64,000 bases of DNA from Methylomagnum ishizawai. GTDB taxonomy: Bacteria; Pseudomonadota; Gammaproteobacteria; Methylococcales; Methylococcaceae. Below are positions 1 to 9,930 of the stretch, piece after piece; within the stretch, counting starts at the first letter, position 1; each line of letters opens with the position of its first letter. The DNA lies in the NCBI RefSeq assembly GCF_019670005.1, contig NZ_AP019783.1, positions 3,374,150 through 3,438,149 of the forward strand, written 5' to 3'. The position numbers and the translations under genes were made by a program. The notes under the pieces were generated by a model. It searched no databases and had not been told where the DNA came from. It saw nothing but the letters and a program-made list of their open reading frames with translations.

Positions 1-2521
1 CCTCGCCATACCCCTTGCCCCATTGGGCCTCGTCGAAATAACCGATCTCGTCCAAGGTATCGCGCTTGATGTACATACAAAACCCCACCGCCGTGGGGAT
101 ATCCACCACCAGCCCAGGGTTGGATTCCGCGAACAAGGCGTCCAAACGCTCGACCGAAAGACCGGGCGGGATCGGGTTTTCCCGGCAAAATCCGGGGAAA
201 CTGCAAATCGTGGCGTTATTGGACAAAGGCGTGGCGGTACCGATGTTTTCCGCATGGTAAGCGGCCCCCCGCAAGCGATCCAGCCAAGCGCCCGCCACCG
301 CCGTATCCGAGTTGAGCAAAACCACGTCGCGGCCCGGATGCAAGCGCATCCCGCGGTTCACGGTTCCGACGAACCCCAGATTGTCCTTGTTTTCCAGATA
401 GGTGAACCGCCGCGCCTGGGCGAGGTTCCTCAGTTCGGCGCTCAAATCGGCATCGGGGCTGGCATCGTTGATGACCACCAATTCCATCGGCGTTTGGCAG
501 TGGGCGGCGGCCAGTACGCCGGCAATACAGCGCAGCGCGTCTTCCCGCCCCAGATAAACCGGCACGATCACATCCACGATGGGCTGGCGGTCGTGGTGGC
601 CGGGCAACTTGACCAGGGAAGCCAGTTGTAGATCGATCCGGCCAGGGATACGCTTGGCCCGGCGCAGTTCGTTCGTCGCCTTGGCGATGATTTGGGTACG
701 CAGCCAAGTGGTGACATCCTCGTCGAAGGCCAGCCCGCCCGCCAAGCTTTGCCAACGCGAACGGTCGTTCAAAATCTCGGCGAGGGTGGTCAGGGAACGC
801 AGGGCGATGTCGTAAGGGGTATAGACAATGCTCGGACCGAGTACCCGGAGTTCGGTGCCGGCCAGGCGCAGGTCCAAGGTGAGGCTGGCGCATTCCCAAC
901 TCTGCGGGCGTATCCTGAATTCGAAACCGCTACGGCTGCCGGGCTGTTCCGCGATATCGGGGCGGACCTGGTCGGCTTTGATGACGGCGGTATGGAGGCC
1001 GTTCACGAACAAATCCAGGGCTACCGGCCGGTTGGGGGCGCTGGTATTGACCACCCAACCACTGACCCGCTCGACGCCCGTGGTATCGACATAACCGCGA
1101 TAGCCGGCCTGGATTTTAAGCGTCTGGCCTAGGCGTTTGGGCTGCCCCGCCTTGCCCACCACCTCGATTTGGATCGAATGGGGCTGGGTATCGAACACCT
1201 TATCCGGCAGGGTTCCCCGGAAATCATAACGGCCATCGGCCTGTGCCAAGCCGATCTGGCCGTCGGGAATCTCGCCCTCCCGTTCCCCGTCGATCAGGAG
1301 GCGCAAATACGGGCGCTGGTTCTTGGTGGAAGCGCATCTTTCGCGCACCCAGCCCACCAAATAGCCATCCTCTTCCAAGCGGAAATCGCCATCGTACTCC
1401 CCGCCGCCCAGTTGGATCGGGCTACCTGGCAATTCATTGCCGGTCTCCAAGCAGTGGAATCGGTATTGGCGGGTGGCTCCGTTCAACAAATCCTCGTCCG
1501 GTTGCCAAACGAAACCGCAATTGCCATAGGCCCGCAACTCGCTATCGACCCGCGGCAGGTGGGCCTGGGTTTCGCCGACCTTGTCGCCGTCCACCGTCAC
1601 GGCCAATTTGACGGGATGGTGTGGCCGGTCGGGATGGAAGGCCCACCCGAAAACCCGGCCCGCCCGGATACCCTCGACTTTACCCAGCAACCGGGCGGTC
1701 TCCCGTTGAAGGGCCGGGGCATCGCCTAACTGCGGACCGAAGAGCGCGACCGCATAACCTTTGAGGATGGTTTTTTCACCCTCGTAGCCCGCGAAAATAG
1801 CGCCCAGCCAATCGCCCAAGGTGTGGTGTTCTGCCAAGGGCAGTTCAGGGAGTTGGAACGGTGCATGGCGGGTTTCACCCACCTCCAGTATCCATACCCG
1901 ATCCCGGCGCCAATGGGGGGCCAGCGACCGGGAGAAGAAATGCAGGAATCCGCCTTCCAGCAAAGCCTTCATGGTCTCGGGAAAATTGCCGGACCTCACT
2001 GTCGGCAACATCTGCAAGGAAACATCCATCAGCCCCATGCCTGTCGCGGCGGACCAAGGCAGCCTGGCATAAAACAACCCATCCGGGCCGGATAGATAAG
2101 TGGGGGGAATAGCTGCCAAAGCGAGCGCTATTTTGCGTCTGGTCACCATCCCCAGGGTGGGGAAGGACTTGGCGACCCGCAGCATCAGGATGTTTTCCAA
2201 ACGCAGGCGGCTTTCCGGGGACAAGGTCGCCAACCACTTTTTCGGAAGTGGCGGGGCTTTCTCGCATTCGACTTCCGCCAAAACCCGGGCTTCGGCATCG
2301 GCGATCCGGACACGGAAGCTCCCGCGTTGCGCCAAGCCTGGTTGATAGGCGACCAAGAGATAATCGGGACGTTCTACGAACTCCATCCCCAAGATGGGCT
2401 TGCCCATGGGAACATCGTCCAAGAACACATTGATCTGACCTGAAATCTTAGCCTCGCGCCGCCAATACAGAATCAATAAGTCGTCGTAAGCATGAATCTG
2501 TAAAGTCTGTATCGAGGTCAT
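1..2521 (-). CDS. GT2-family glycosyltransferase, 3' end outside window
   Basis: An open frame runs from an ATG at 2521 to the window edge with no stop, giving at least 840 residues. From about residue 645 the protein is a family 2 (GT-A) glycosyltransferase: it has the opening strand VDVIVPVY, the nucleotide-site segment VVINDASPDAD and the acceptor segment LLNSDT. Family members transfer a sugar from a nucleotide-sugar donor. The first 640 residues contain repeated beta-rich stretches ending in patterns such as GWVRE and GWVVN, and I do not recognise them as a named domain. The gene lies 127 bp downstream of an RTX gene on the same strand, at the end of a type I secretion locus. Glycan decoration of a surface or secreted product is inference. 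No clear Shine-Dalgarno precedes the chosen ATG, so the start is uncertain. Confidence 0.85.
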   Translation of the reverse strand, partial: MTSIQTLQIHAYDDLLILYWRREAKISGQINVFLDDVPMGKPILGMEFVERPDYLLVAYQPGLAQRGSFRVRIADAEARVLAEVECEKAPPLPKKWLATLSPESRLRLENILMLRVAKSFPTLGMVTRRKIALALAAIPPTYLSGPDGLFYARLPWSAATGMGLMDVSLQMLPTVRSGNFPETMKALLEGGFLHFFSRSLAPHWRRDRVWILEVGETRHAPFQLPELPLAEHHTLGDWLGAIFAGYEGEKTILKGYAVALFGPQLGDAPALQRETARLLGKVEGIRAGRVFGWAFHPDRPHHPVKLAVTVDGDKVGETQAHLPRVDSELRAYGNCGFVWQPDEDLLNGATRQYRFHCLETGNELPGSPIQLGGGEYDGDFRLEEDGYLVGWVRERCASTKNQRPYLRLLIDGEREGEIPDGQIGLAQADGRYDFRGTLPDKVFDTQPHSIQIEVVGKAGQPKRLGQTLKIQAGYRGYVDTTGVERVSGWVVNTSAPNRPVALDLFVNGLHTAVIKADQVRPDIAEQPGSRSGFEFRIRPQSWECASLTLDLRLAGTELRVLGPSIVYTPYDIALRSLTTLAEILNDRSRWQSLAGGLAFDEDVTTWLRTQIIAKATNELRRAKRIPGRIDLQLASLVKLPGHHDRQPIVDVIVPVYLGREDALRCIAGVLAAAHCQTPMELVVINDASPDADLSAELRNLAQARRFTYLENKDNLGFVGTVNRGMRLHPGRDVVLLNSDTAVAGAWLDRLRGAAYHAENIGTATPLSNNATICSFPGFCRENPIPPGLSVERLDALFAESNPGLVVDIPTAVGFCMYIKRDTLDEIGYFDEAQWGKGYGE

Positions 2522-2648
2522 CGCTGATTAGGAGGCTTGCGCAATGGTGGGGGGCGCGGTGGCCTCCCCAACCGTTTGCTTGGCGAAGAGTAGCTTCCTT
2601 AGGAATAGGAAGCTACTTAAGGGGTTTCACCGTTGAAATAACAACGGA

Positions 2649-3476
2649 TTAGAGGTGGAATTGCCCGTTAAGGTTATCCTGGCTCAGATCGTTGGAATCG
2701 ACGTTCTTCAAGGTGATCTTGTCACCATTGGTGAAGGTCAGGACAGTATCCTTACCATCTTGCGTGATGGTAACGTCGGCATTAGCACCCGAGATATTAA
2801 TGCTGCCATCATTGTTACGGTCAGCGATTTGCAAGATATCGCCCTTCTTGAAATCGTTGATCGTATCGTTGCCAGTGGGCTCGTTGCTGAAAAGGAATAC
2901 ATCGTTCCCTTTCCCGCCAGTCAACACATCGTTGCCGGCATTGCCAACGAGGGTATCGGCACCGTTGCCACCATTGACGGTGTCGTTGCCAGCCCCACCC
3001 TGTAGGAAGTCGTTTCCTTTGTTGCCATTGATGGTGTCATTGCCAGCCCCACCGACCACGGCATCATTACCTGCTCCAGCGTTCACGGTGACAGCACCGG
3101 TGCCCGTGTTTTGGATGAAGTCGTTGCCCTTGCCGAGGTTAGCGGCATGGTTACTGTTGTCGGTGATGATGATGTCGTTATCGCCTTTACCAGCTGTGAT
3201 AGCGGTATCCTGACCAGTACCGACCGCACCGTCACCGCTGCCGGCGAAGTTGGCAGTTCCTGTGCCCTGGTCACCGAACACGATAAACGTCCTACCAAGG
3301 TCGGTGACGACGTTCTGCTGGAAGCCACCTTGATCGGTGGTGGTGTTGAAGACGCTGTTGTCGTAGAACCCGTGGAAGAACGTGCTGATTTGGTTGAACT
3401 GGGTGTCGTTGTTAGGGGTACTCCCCGAACTACCGATATGAAGGTTCAGCTGTGCGCCGCCGATTTCTGATGCCAT
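2649..3476 (-). CDS. Small RTX (hemolysin-type calcium-binding) secreted protein
   Basis: This 275-residue protein has no N-terminal signal peptide. It carries about seven glycine/aspartate nonapeptide repeats (GGxGxDxxx type, e.g. GGAGNDTIN and GGKGNDVFL) at residues 114-195, which bind calcium as a parallel beta roll. The C-terminal 70 residues are acidic and end in a hydrophobic -HL, like type I secretion signals. It is short for the family, and residues 1-100 show no enzymatic domain, so a surface or matrix role is more likely than a toxin. HlyD, ABC and TolC genes upstream on the same strand are the obvious exporter. An AAGAGGAA ribosome site precedes the ATG. Confidence 0.88.
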   Translation of the reverse strand: MASEIGGAQLNLHIGSSGSTPNNDTQFNQISTFFHGFYDNSVFNTTTDQGGFQQNVVTDLGRTFIVFGDQGTGTANFAGSGDGAVGTGQDTAITAGKGDNDIIITDNSNHAANLGKGNDFIQNTGTGAVTVNAGAGNDAVVGGAGNDTINGNKGNDFLQGGAGNDTVNGGNGADTLVGNAGNDVLTGGKGNDVFLFSNEPTGNDTINDFKKGDILQIADRNNDGSINISGANADVTITQDGKDTVLTFTNGDKITLKNVDSNDLSQDNLNGQFHL

Positions 3477-3588
3477 GATGAGTTCCTCTTAAGTGTGTCG
3501 TTGAAGCCGTTCCAAATGTTGTTGAATAAAAGCCGAGGTCACAAACACTCCATCAAGGACTGTTTACCCAGTTTATATAATGTAGTAG

Positions 3589-4902
3589 TTAAGCCTCTTG
3601 GCGCAAGCCCCTAGAGACAGATTCCTCGAAGGTCTTAAAGATGATATCGAAAAAAGTCTTTGACTTTGTTTGGATGAATGCGTTAAGGGGCATTCCCGGT
3701 GCCAGGGAAACTTCGGGTAGATCCTTAAGCATGTCCGCGTCGGCCCTAATATGAGCCAGGAAGTAATAGGGCGCGCTAGGATTGGATTTATCCTCAAGGG
3801 CATCGCCCGACACATAGATAACCGTACCGGCGATATGGGGAACCGTGCGGCTATTATAGGCTAATAATTGTATATCTGCATGTTGGTTCACATGAACCAA
3901 TTCAATATCCTTGGTCATGACCTTAACCTCCATCAGCAACTCCTGTTGCTTAGGAACCAAGTCCATCAAGGCATCGCCAGGCCTGATCACCCCACCGATA
4001 GTCGAGACTTTCAGGTCTATCACCTGCCCATCGCTAGGAGCGATCACACGGAAGCGCTGGACCGCCAACTCGGCCGGTTGGATTTTCTGCTGTAATTCAA
4101 AAATATTACCCTTGGTTTCTTTCAATTCATCATCTGCCAATTTGATATATTCATTGCGCAGGTTGATGATCCTCAACTCCAATTCCTTATGCGCTTGCAG
4201 GGAAGTCCCCAGCTTGCCTATAGTCTGGCCCAGATTGGCGCGCATATCCGCCAACGCCTCCTGCCAACCCATATAGGTGCTTCTATCGACGAATTGCTTG
4301 GAGCTTAGCGCTTCCCCCATGGCTACCCGCTCTTCTTTCAAGCGGATACTGCGCTCGGTTTCCTTGATTTCTAATTGATAGCCTTCGGCCTCGCGGGAAA
4401 CTTCAACCATCTCCTGGCGGGTTATCGCGATTTGCTCGTCAACGCTCTTTTTCTTAGAAAGAAATAAAGTTTTTTCATTGATCAACATTTCCCGGACCTT
4501 GGGGTCTTGGCTAGCCAAGAGCCCGCTGGGAAACTCTACCTTGTCCGCGAACCTCTGCTCGGCCTGGAGCCGGGCCTCCTTGGCTAGGAGCGCGTTGAGC
4601 TGATCCTTCAGGATAGTCAGATTGGCTTTGACCTCCGCATCCTCCAATACCACCAGGGGATCGCCTTGGTTCACATATTGGCCTTCGTGGACCAGGATTT
4701 CCCGGATCACCCCGCCTTCCAGATGTTGGATGGTTTTGCGCTTGGTTTCGATCTTGATGATGCCCTCGGCAACCACGGCTCCCTGGATCGGTGCCATGAA
4801 GGCCCATGCGGCGAATCCACCGACGAAGAAAACGATGATAAACATCCCGGCCCGCACGATGCGGCTGGCTTCCCCGGTCTCGTCAAAGGTAACAGTCAAC
4901 AT
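3589..4902 (-). CDS. HlyD-family type I secretion membrane fusion protein
   Basis: A 437-residue periplasmic adaptor. One transmembrane helix lies at about residues 19-40, followed by a lipoyl-like half (GVIREILVHEGQYV), a long coiled-coil hairpin at about 90-270 and a beta-barrel half with the family segment RVIAPSDGQVIDL near residue 285. HlyD proteins bridge the inner-membrane ABC exporter and TolC. The length is typical of the PrtE/HasE/HlyD group. The gene lies between the ABC ATPase and the RTX substrate in the same direction, completing a tripartite exporter. Confidence 0.93.
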   Translation of the reverse strand: MLTVTFDETGEASRIVRAGMFIIVFFVGGFAAWAFMAPIQGAVVAEGIIKIETKRKTIQHLEGGVIREILVHEGQYVNQGDPLVVLEDAEVKANLTILKDQLNALLAKEARLQAEQRFADKVEFPSGLLASQDPKVREMLINEKTLFLSKKKSVDEQIAITRQEMVEVSREAEGYQLEIKETERSIRLKEERVAMGEALSSKQFVDRSTYMGWQEALADMRANLGQTIGKLGTSLQAHKELELRIINLRNEYIKLADDELKETKGNIFELQQKIQPAELAVQRFRVIAPSDGQVIDLKVSTIGGVIRPGDALMDLVPKQQELLMEVKVMTKDIELVHVNQHADIQLLAYNSRTVPHIAGTVIYVSGDALEDKSNPSAPYYFLAHIRADADMLKDLPEVSLAPGMPLNAFIQTKSKTFFDIIFKTFEESVSRGLRQEA

Positions 4903-5098
4903 AAAAGCTTAGGAAATAGCTCGAACTCGATGAAAGCCGTTCCCAAACCGCAGGGAACGCATTGTTCAATAAAAATCAACACCGACCCCTGCCAACTTCC
5001 GATTCATCACAGTTTATCCAAAAGCGGTAGCCCGGGCCGGATCGGTTTGTATCCGATTGTACGGGGAGCCGCCGCCATATCCAAGACGTGCCGCCCAC

Positions 5099-6814
5099 TT
5101 AGGCGGCGATGCCGCTTCCCAGGGCCGGGGGTTCCGAAGCCGGAGCGACCACGCCGCTCACATGCCCCAACCGGCGCATGATCTCTTCCCGAGGCCCGAA
5201 CATCAGTTGCTTGCCCTGGCCCAACACCAGGATTTTATCGGCATCCTGCAACAAGCTGGGTTTGTGGCTGACGATCACCACCGTCGCCCCTTCCGCCTTC
5301 AAATCGCGGACCGTGGCCAGGAGAACCAATTCGGATTGGCCATCCAGGAAGGTATTGGGTTCGTCCAGCACGATGAAGCGGGGCCGCCCGAACAAGGCCC
5401 GCGCGAAAGCGATCAATTGCCTTTGCCCACCCGACAGCTTGTTCCCGGCCACCCCGATCTCGGTATCGTAGCCCTTAGGCAGGCGCAGGATCATGTCGTG
5501 CGCCCCGGCCCGCTTGGCCGCCTGCACGACCTCCGCCACCTTGCTATAAGCGTCGCCCATGCGCGCGATATTCTCGGCCACGCTGCCCGGAAACAATTGC
5601 TGCTCCTGGGGCAGATAGCCGATGTGTTCGCCCAAGCCATGCTGCGCCCAATGAAAGATATCCGCGCCATCCAAACGCACCGAGCCGTCGCTGGGCTGGT
5701 AGATGCCCACCATCAAACGCGCCAGGGACGATTTCCCCGAGCCGCTGGAGCCGATCACGCCCAGGACTTCGCCCGCTTCCAGTTTGAAATTCACCCCGTT
5801 CAGGATCGTGCGATCCCGGTCCAGGAAAAATAGCAGACTTTCCACAGACAGGTGGCCTTCGGGCGGTGCGTGGCGCAGACCCTCGTTCATCCACAAGCGA
5901 TCCTTCAGCAATTCTTCGAGCCGAGCATAGGAGAGGCGGAAGTTCAAAAAGGAACGCCACGCCCCCAGTACGTTCAGGATGGGTGAAATGGCCCGGCCCA
6001 TCAGCATGGTCGAAGCGATCATGACGCCGCTGGTGACGCCTTGGACATTGATCACCAAATAGGCGGCGGTGCCCATCGCCAAGATATGCAGCACATGCTT
6101 GACGAAGAAAGACACACTGATGATGGTGCCCACCCGTTGCAAGGTGATACGCGCTTGTTCGAGGTATTGATCATTGACCTTGCTCCAACGGGACTGCACG
6201 TTCTCCTGCATCGCCAGGGCGCCCACCACCTCGGCGTTCTTGAGGATATGCCCCATAAGGTCGTTGGATTCCCGTTGCTTGAGGTTGGCTTCCTTCTGGT
6301 TCTTGGAGGTGATCACGTCCTCCAGCCAAGTCAAGGCGAACAACACAACGGAAGTTCCCACGGCGATCATGCACAAGGCCGGATGGAAGGCCCACAGCAC
6401 CAGCAGGAACACCGGTATCCAAGGGACTTCGAAAGCGGCTTTAAGCCCAACACCGGACATGAAGCTTTTGATGATATCCAAATCCTCCATCGCGTGTTTA
6501 TCTCCCTCGCCCTGCCGCTTGAACCGCAGGATGGTATCGAACACCGGCTGCCGCAGCTTGGAGTGGATGGTATCCCCCAGTTGCTTGAACAAGCGCGAAC
6601 GCAAGGATTCCAGCACCGCCTGGATCGCCAGCGCGAACATGAAGATCAAGGTGATGACCATCAGGGTCGAGTTGCTCCTACTGGTCAGGACCCGGTCGAA
6701 CACCGTCATCATGTAGAGCGGGGTCGCCAGTGCGAACAGGTTGACCACGAAACTGAAAATGGCCAGGTAGAAAAAGAAGCCCCGGCAATTCGATACGACC
6801 TCGCGCGGCGTCAT
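5099..6814 (-). CDS. Type I secretion ABC permease/ATPase (PrtD-like)
   Basis: A fused permease/ATPase of 571 residues. Membrane helices occupy roughly residues 12-290. The nucleotide domain has Walker A GSSGSGKSS at 355-363, signature LSGGQ at 460, Walker B FIVLDEP at about 481 and the switch histidine at 517. There is no N-terminal C39 peptidase domain, which fits substrates with a C-terminal signal such as the RTX protein at 2649. The ATG at 6814 overlaps the stop of the upstream glycosyltransferase as ATGA, so translation is probably coupled. A longer in-frame extension to 7711 is antiparallel noise over the glycosyltransferase and is not used. Confidence 0.93.
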   Translation of the reverse strand: MTPREVVSNCRGFFFYLAIFSFVVNLFALATPLYMMTVFDRVLTSRSNSTLMVITLIFMFALAIQAVLESLRSRLFKQLGDTIHSKLRQPVFDTILRFKRQGEGDKHAMEDLDIIKSFMSGVGLKAAFEVPWIPVFLLVLWAFHPALCMIAVGTSVVLFALTWLEDVITSKNQKEANLKQRESNDLMGHILKNAEVVGALAMQENVQSRWSKVNDQYLEQARITLQRVGTIISVSFFVKHVLHILAMGTAAYLVINVQGVTSGVMIASTMLMGRAISPILNVLGAWRSFLNFRLSYARLEELLKDRLWMNEGLRHAPPEGHLSVESLLFFLDRDRTILNGVNFKLEAGEVLGVIGSSGSGKSSLARLMVGIYQPSDGSVRLDGADIFHWAQHGLGEHIGYLPQEQQLFPGSVAENIARMGDAYSKVAEVVQAAKRAGAHDMILRLPKGYDTEIGVAGNKLSGGQRQLIAFARALFGRPRFIVLDEPNTFLDGQSELVLLATVRDLKAEGATVVIVSHKPSLLQDADKILVLGQGKQLMFGPREEIMRRLGHVSGVVAPASEPPALGSGIAA

Positions 6815-8067
6815 AGCACAGCATCCCCCACGAACAACAAATGATTGGACAACACCCCATCGACCAACTCGCGGTAGCGGCGGATGGACTCCGCCACATC
6901 GTAGCGCCGCCTCATATCGGCGCGGGCCTTGAGTCCCAGTTCGCGGTCGCGGCGGGGGTTTTCCAGCACCCGGTCGACCATGTCGGCGATCTCGCCGGGG
7001 GAGAAGAAATCGACCAACAGGCCGTTGACCCCATGCCTCAGGAACTCCCGCACCGGCGCGGTATTGGAGCCGATGACGACGCAACCCGCCGCCATCGCCT
7101 CCAGCAACGACCAGGACAGCACGAAGGGCACGGTAAGATAGACGTGTACGGAAGAGATTTGCAGCAACTTCAGATATTCCTCGAAAGGCAGGCGCCCGAC
7201 AAAATGGACGCGCTTGGGGTCGATGGTGGAACCCAGTTCGCGCAGCATCTGCTCGCGGTAGGTTCCCGCCGCGGGCGGACGGGCGCTGTAGCTGACCTCG
7301 TCGCCACCGGCGATGACGAACTGGCAATCCGGCCGCCGCCGCCCGATCTCGGCCACGGCCCGCATGAACACGGGGAAACCCCGGTAGGGTTCCAGGTTGC
7401 GGGTGGCGTAGGTGACGACCGGCTGCTGGCGGGTCAAGAGCTGGCCGTTGGGCAGACGGAACGCCGCGTTCGGGTTGGGCTTGATCCGGACCGTGTCCAC
7501 CCCGTCGTGGATGACCGTGATCTTGCGCTGGAACTCGGGGGGGAACAGGCTCCGCTGCCATTCGGTCGGACTCACGCCGAGGTCGATGCCCACCAACCCC
7601 AGCAGCTTGGTCGCGTTGGCGGTGCGGATGCGGAAGGCATCGCTCAGCCCCAACGGGAAATCGGGATCGAAATCGGCATCGACACCCCTGGCATGATAGT
7701 AAAATTCGCAATACCCCACCAGCGGGGCATGTGGATAAATGTCCTTGAAATACAAGGACTCGCCCCAGCCGAGATGGGCGAGGGCGATATCCGGCACGAA
7801 GCCCTCGCGCTTGAGGTCGGTCAATTTGGCCGCCACCGCCAAGCCGTTGGCGATGGCCTGCTCGCTACTGTATAGGTACTCGCTGGACACCCCGCCCAGA
7901 TGGGCTCCGCCCTGGTAGGTCTCGACCCTCAGCCCCTTGAACCGGTATTGCTGGGGTTTGAATTCCTGGCAGATGCAGACCAATTCATTGCCGGGCTCTT
8001 GCGCCAAGGCGTGGATGAAATGTTCGAATTGTCCGGGAAGATTCTTATGGATGAAGAGTAGCTTCAT
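6811..8067 (-). CDS. Glycosyltransferase, GT4-type (GT-B fold)
   Basis: A 418-residue protein. The N-terminal Rossmann half starts MKLLFIHKNLPGQF. The C-terminal half has the GT4 donor-site pattern, with an RNLEPYRG loop, FVGRLPFEEYLKLL and the E-x7-E-like stretch SWSLLEAMAAGCVVIGSNTAP near residue 325. Family members are retaining transferases using nucleotide-sugar donors. I chose the ATG at 8067, preceded by AAGGTG, over a GTG two codons upstream. The gene sits between tolC and the ABC ATPase and shares an ATGA junction with the latter, so it belongs to the secretion operon. Its acceptor is unknown; the RTX protein or another exported surface molecule is inference. Confidence 0.9.
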   Translation of the reverse strand: MKLLFIHKNLPGQFEHFIHALAQEPGNELVCICQEFKPQQYRFKGLRVETYQGGAHLGGVSSEYLYSSEQAIANGLAVAAKLTDLKREGFVPDIALAHLGWGESLYFKDIYPHAPLVGYCEFYYHARGVDADFDPDFPLGLSDAFRIRTANATKLLGLVGIDLGVSPTEWQRSLFPPEFQRKITVIHDGVDTVRIKPNPNAAFRLPNGQLLTRQQPVVTYATRNLEPYRGFPVFMRAVAEIGRRRPDCQFVIAGGDEVSYSARPPAAGTYREQMLRELGSTIDPKRVHFVGRLPFEEYLKLLQISSVHVYLTVPFVLSWSLLEAMAAGCVVIGSNTAPVREFLRHGVNGLLVDFFSPGEIADMVDRVLENPRRDRELGLKARADMRRRYDVAESIRRYRELVDGVLSNHLLFVGDAVL

Positions 8068-8200
8068 CGTCACACCTTAAACCGCTCGGAAATCCCCCCT
8101 TGGGGGAAGAGGATCGATTGCCCGCCGCGGGGAATACCCGCCGGGGAAGGCCCGGCACCCCGCCATCCGGTGCCGGTGGAAAAAGCCCAGGCCAGGCTCC

Positions 8201-9643
8201 CTAGGGAACCCGCCAAGGCTCCAGCTTGCGCCCGGCGGGCGACCGCGCCGTGGCTTTGGGAGGCTCGTCGGCGGGCGGCTGGCCGGGCAGCGGAGGCTGC
8301 TTCGACAGCAGGCCGGGCGCATGGGGCCGGTGGATCAAGGCGTTCACCGCGTCGATATCGTCCCGCGCCAAAGTGCCGGCGGCCTGCTTGAGCAATAATC
8401 CATTGCGTAGATAGTCATACCGCGCCCGTGCGTAATCGCGCCGGGACTGGAAATAGGTGTTCTGCTGGACCAATAGATCGACCGCCGATTGCGTGCCGAC
8501 CTGGAACCCGAGTTGGCTGGCCTCCAGGGCCACTTCCGCCGATTTGACCGCCGTGGCCAGAGCGCCCACCTCGCCTATGGCCGCGAACACGCCGCGGTAG
8601 GCATCCTTGACCTGGCGCTGGGTGGCGCGGCGCTGCTGATCCACCTGCGCCATCGCCTGCGCGTAATAATCCCTGGCCTGCTCCACCTTGGCATTCACCC
8701 CACCCCCCGAAAACACCGGGACGTTGACGTACAGGCCGATGGTCTCGCTGTCGTTGTCCAACCCATAGGGCGGACGATTGCTGTGATAAAGGCCCTTGGT
8801 GCCCTGGATATCCACGGTCGGCAGATGACCGGCGAAATTCACGTCTATGGCCTGCTTGGCGACCTCGGCCCCGCTCATGGCGGCGATGATATCCATGTTG
8901 TTCTTCATCGCCATATCGCGCCAAGCCTCGATATCCTCGGGCTGGGGCTTGTTCAGCGCTACCTGCTCGGGCACCTTGGCGAGATCTATATCGATGTTGC
9001 CGAGGATTTCCCGCAGGCTTTCCTTGGCGTCGTTCAGCTTCTGGTCGGCCACGATCAAATCGGCCGCCACCTGGTCGCGCTTGGCCTGGATCGCGTTCAG
9101 ATCCACCAACGAACTGAAACCCACCGCCAAGCGCTCCTTCACCTGCTCGATCTGCACATCCAGGCTATGCAACTGCATGGCGGTCACCTCCAGGTTTTCC
9201 TCGCCATACAGCACATTGAAATAATTGGTCGCCACCCGCACCGCCAAGTCCTGGTAGGCGGCCTCCAGCTGGGCCTGGGCCTGGGCGATCTGGTTGTCCG
9301 CCTGCCAGAGCTGCACCCAATAATCGTAATGGAACACCGGCTGCGACAAGCGCAAGGTGAATTCGCCGACTTGGTAGGTCACGTCCGTGAATTGCTGGGT
9401 GGTGATATAGGAATTCTGGGTCGAAGTGTGGTTCTGCGTGTAATCGCCGTTGAAGCTCACGTTCGGCAACAGTTTGGCGAGGCTGATCGGCCGGTTCTTC
9501 TGGATGGCGTTGCGCTTCGCCTCCGCCTGCAAGACCAGGGGATCGCCCTTGAGCCCCAGTTCGTAGGCTTCCAATAAATCCATGCCATAGGACGGCAGGC
9601 TTGCCAGCCCGCAAAGGACCAGCGCGGGAATCGTTTTGTTCAT
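8201..9643 (-). CDS. TolC-family outer-membrane efflux/secretion protein
   Basis: A 480-residue protein with a signal peptide of about 20 residues ending near SYG-MD. Two repeated long-helix halves follow, with characteristic TolC/OEP segments: LAVRVATNYFNVLYGEENL and, in the second half, RQVKDAYRGVFAAI. TolC trimers form the outer-membrane channel and periplasmic tunnel of type I exporters. It is the first gene of the minus-strand cluster that continues with GT4, ABC, HlyD and RTX genes. The start at 9643 matches the signal peptide; an in-frame extension to 9889 lacks sense and is rejected. The C-terminal tail is proline-rich. Confidence 0.92.
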   Translation of the reverse strand: MNKTIPALVLCGLASLPSYGMDLLEAYELGLKGDPLVLQAEAKRNAIQKNRPISLAKLLPNVSFNGDYTQNHTSTQNSYITTQQFTDVTYQVGEFTLRLSQPVFHYDYWVQLWQADNQIAQAQAQLEAAYQDLAVRVATNYFNVLYGEENLEVTAMQLHSLDVQIEQVKERLAVGFSSLVDLNAIQAKRDQVAADLIVADQKLNDAKESLREILGNIDIDLAKVPEQVALNKPQPEDIEAWRDMAMKNNMDIIAAMSGAEVAKQAIDVNFAGHLPTVDIQGTKGLYHSNRPPYGLDNDSETIGLYVNVPVFSGGGVNAKVEQARDYYAQAMAQVDQQRRATQRQVKDAYRGVFAAIGEVGALATAVKSAEVALEASQLGFQVGTQSAVDLLVQQNTYFQSRRDYARARYDYLRNGLLLKQAAGTLARDDIDAVNALIHRPHAPGLLSKQPPLPGQPPADEPPKATARSPAGRKLEPWRVP

Positions 9644-9930
9644 AACCTTTCTACGAGCCGCCCGCCCATACGGCAAAACGCTTATATCCATCAAGCATAC
9701 ACGAAACCTGCGCCAATCCAGCCCAACCAGACGAGGTGGAGCGTGGGACCACCGTGACGCCGATCCCGGAACCGGGCGGGACGCGGGATAGCGGCGGCGG
9801 TCCGCGACCCTCCCCCGCCGCCCTGCCGGAAGCATTGGTCGGCACCGCTTTCCTTGGCGAAACCCCAATGGGCGCGGGCGGAAAAACAAGGGCGGGCGGG
9901 ACCGGACCGATGCCGGACCCGCCGCGAGGT

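Noticed and set aside
2856-3136. Tandem DNA repeats
   Set aside because: They are the coding repeats of the RTX protein.
5099-7711. 870-residue minus-strand frame
   Set aside because: Only the part from 6814 is the ABC protein; the N-terminal extension lies over the glycosyltransferase and has low-complexity Arg/Pro-rich text.
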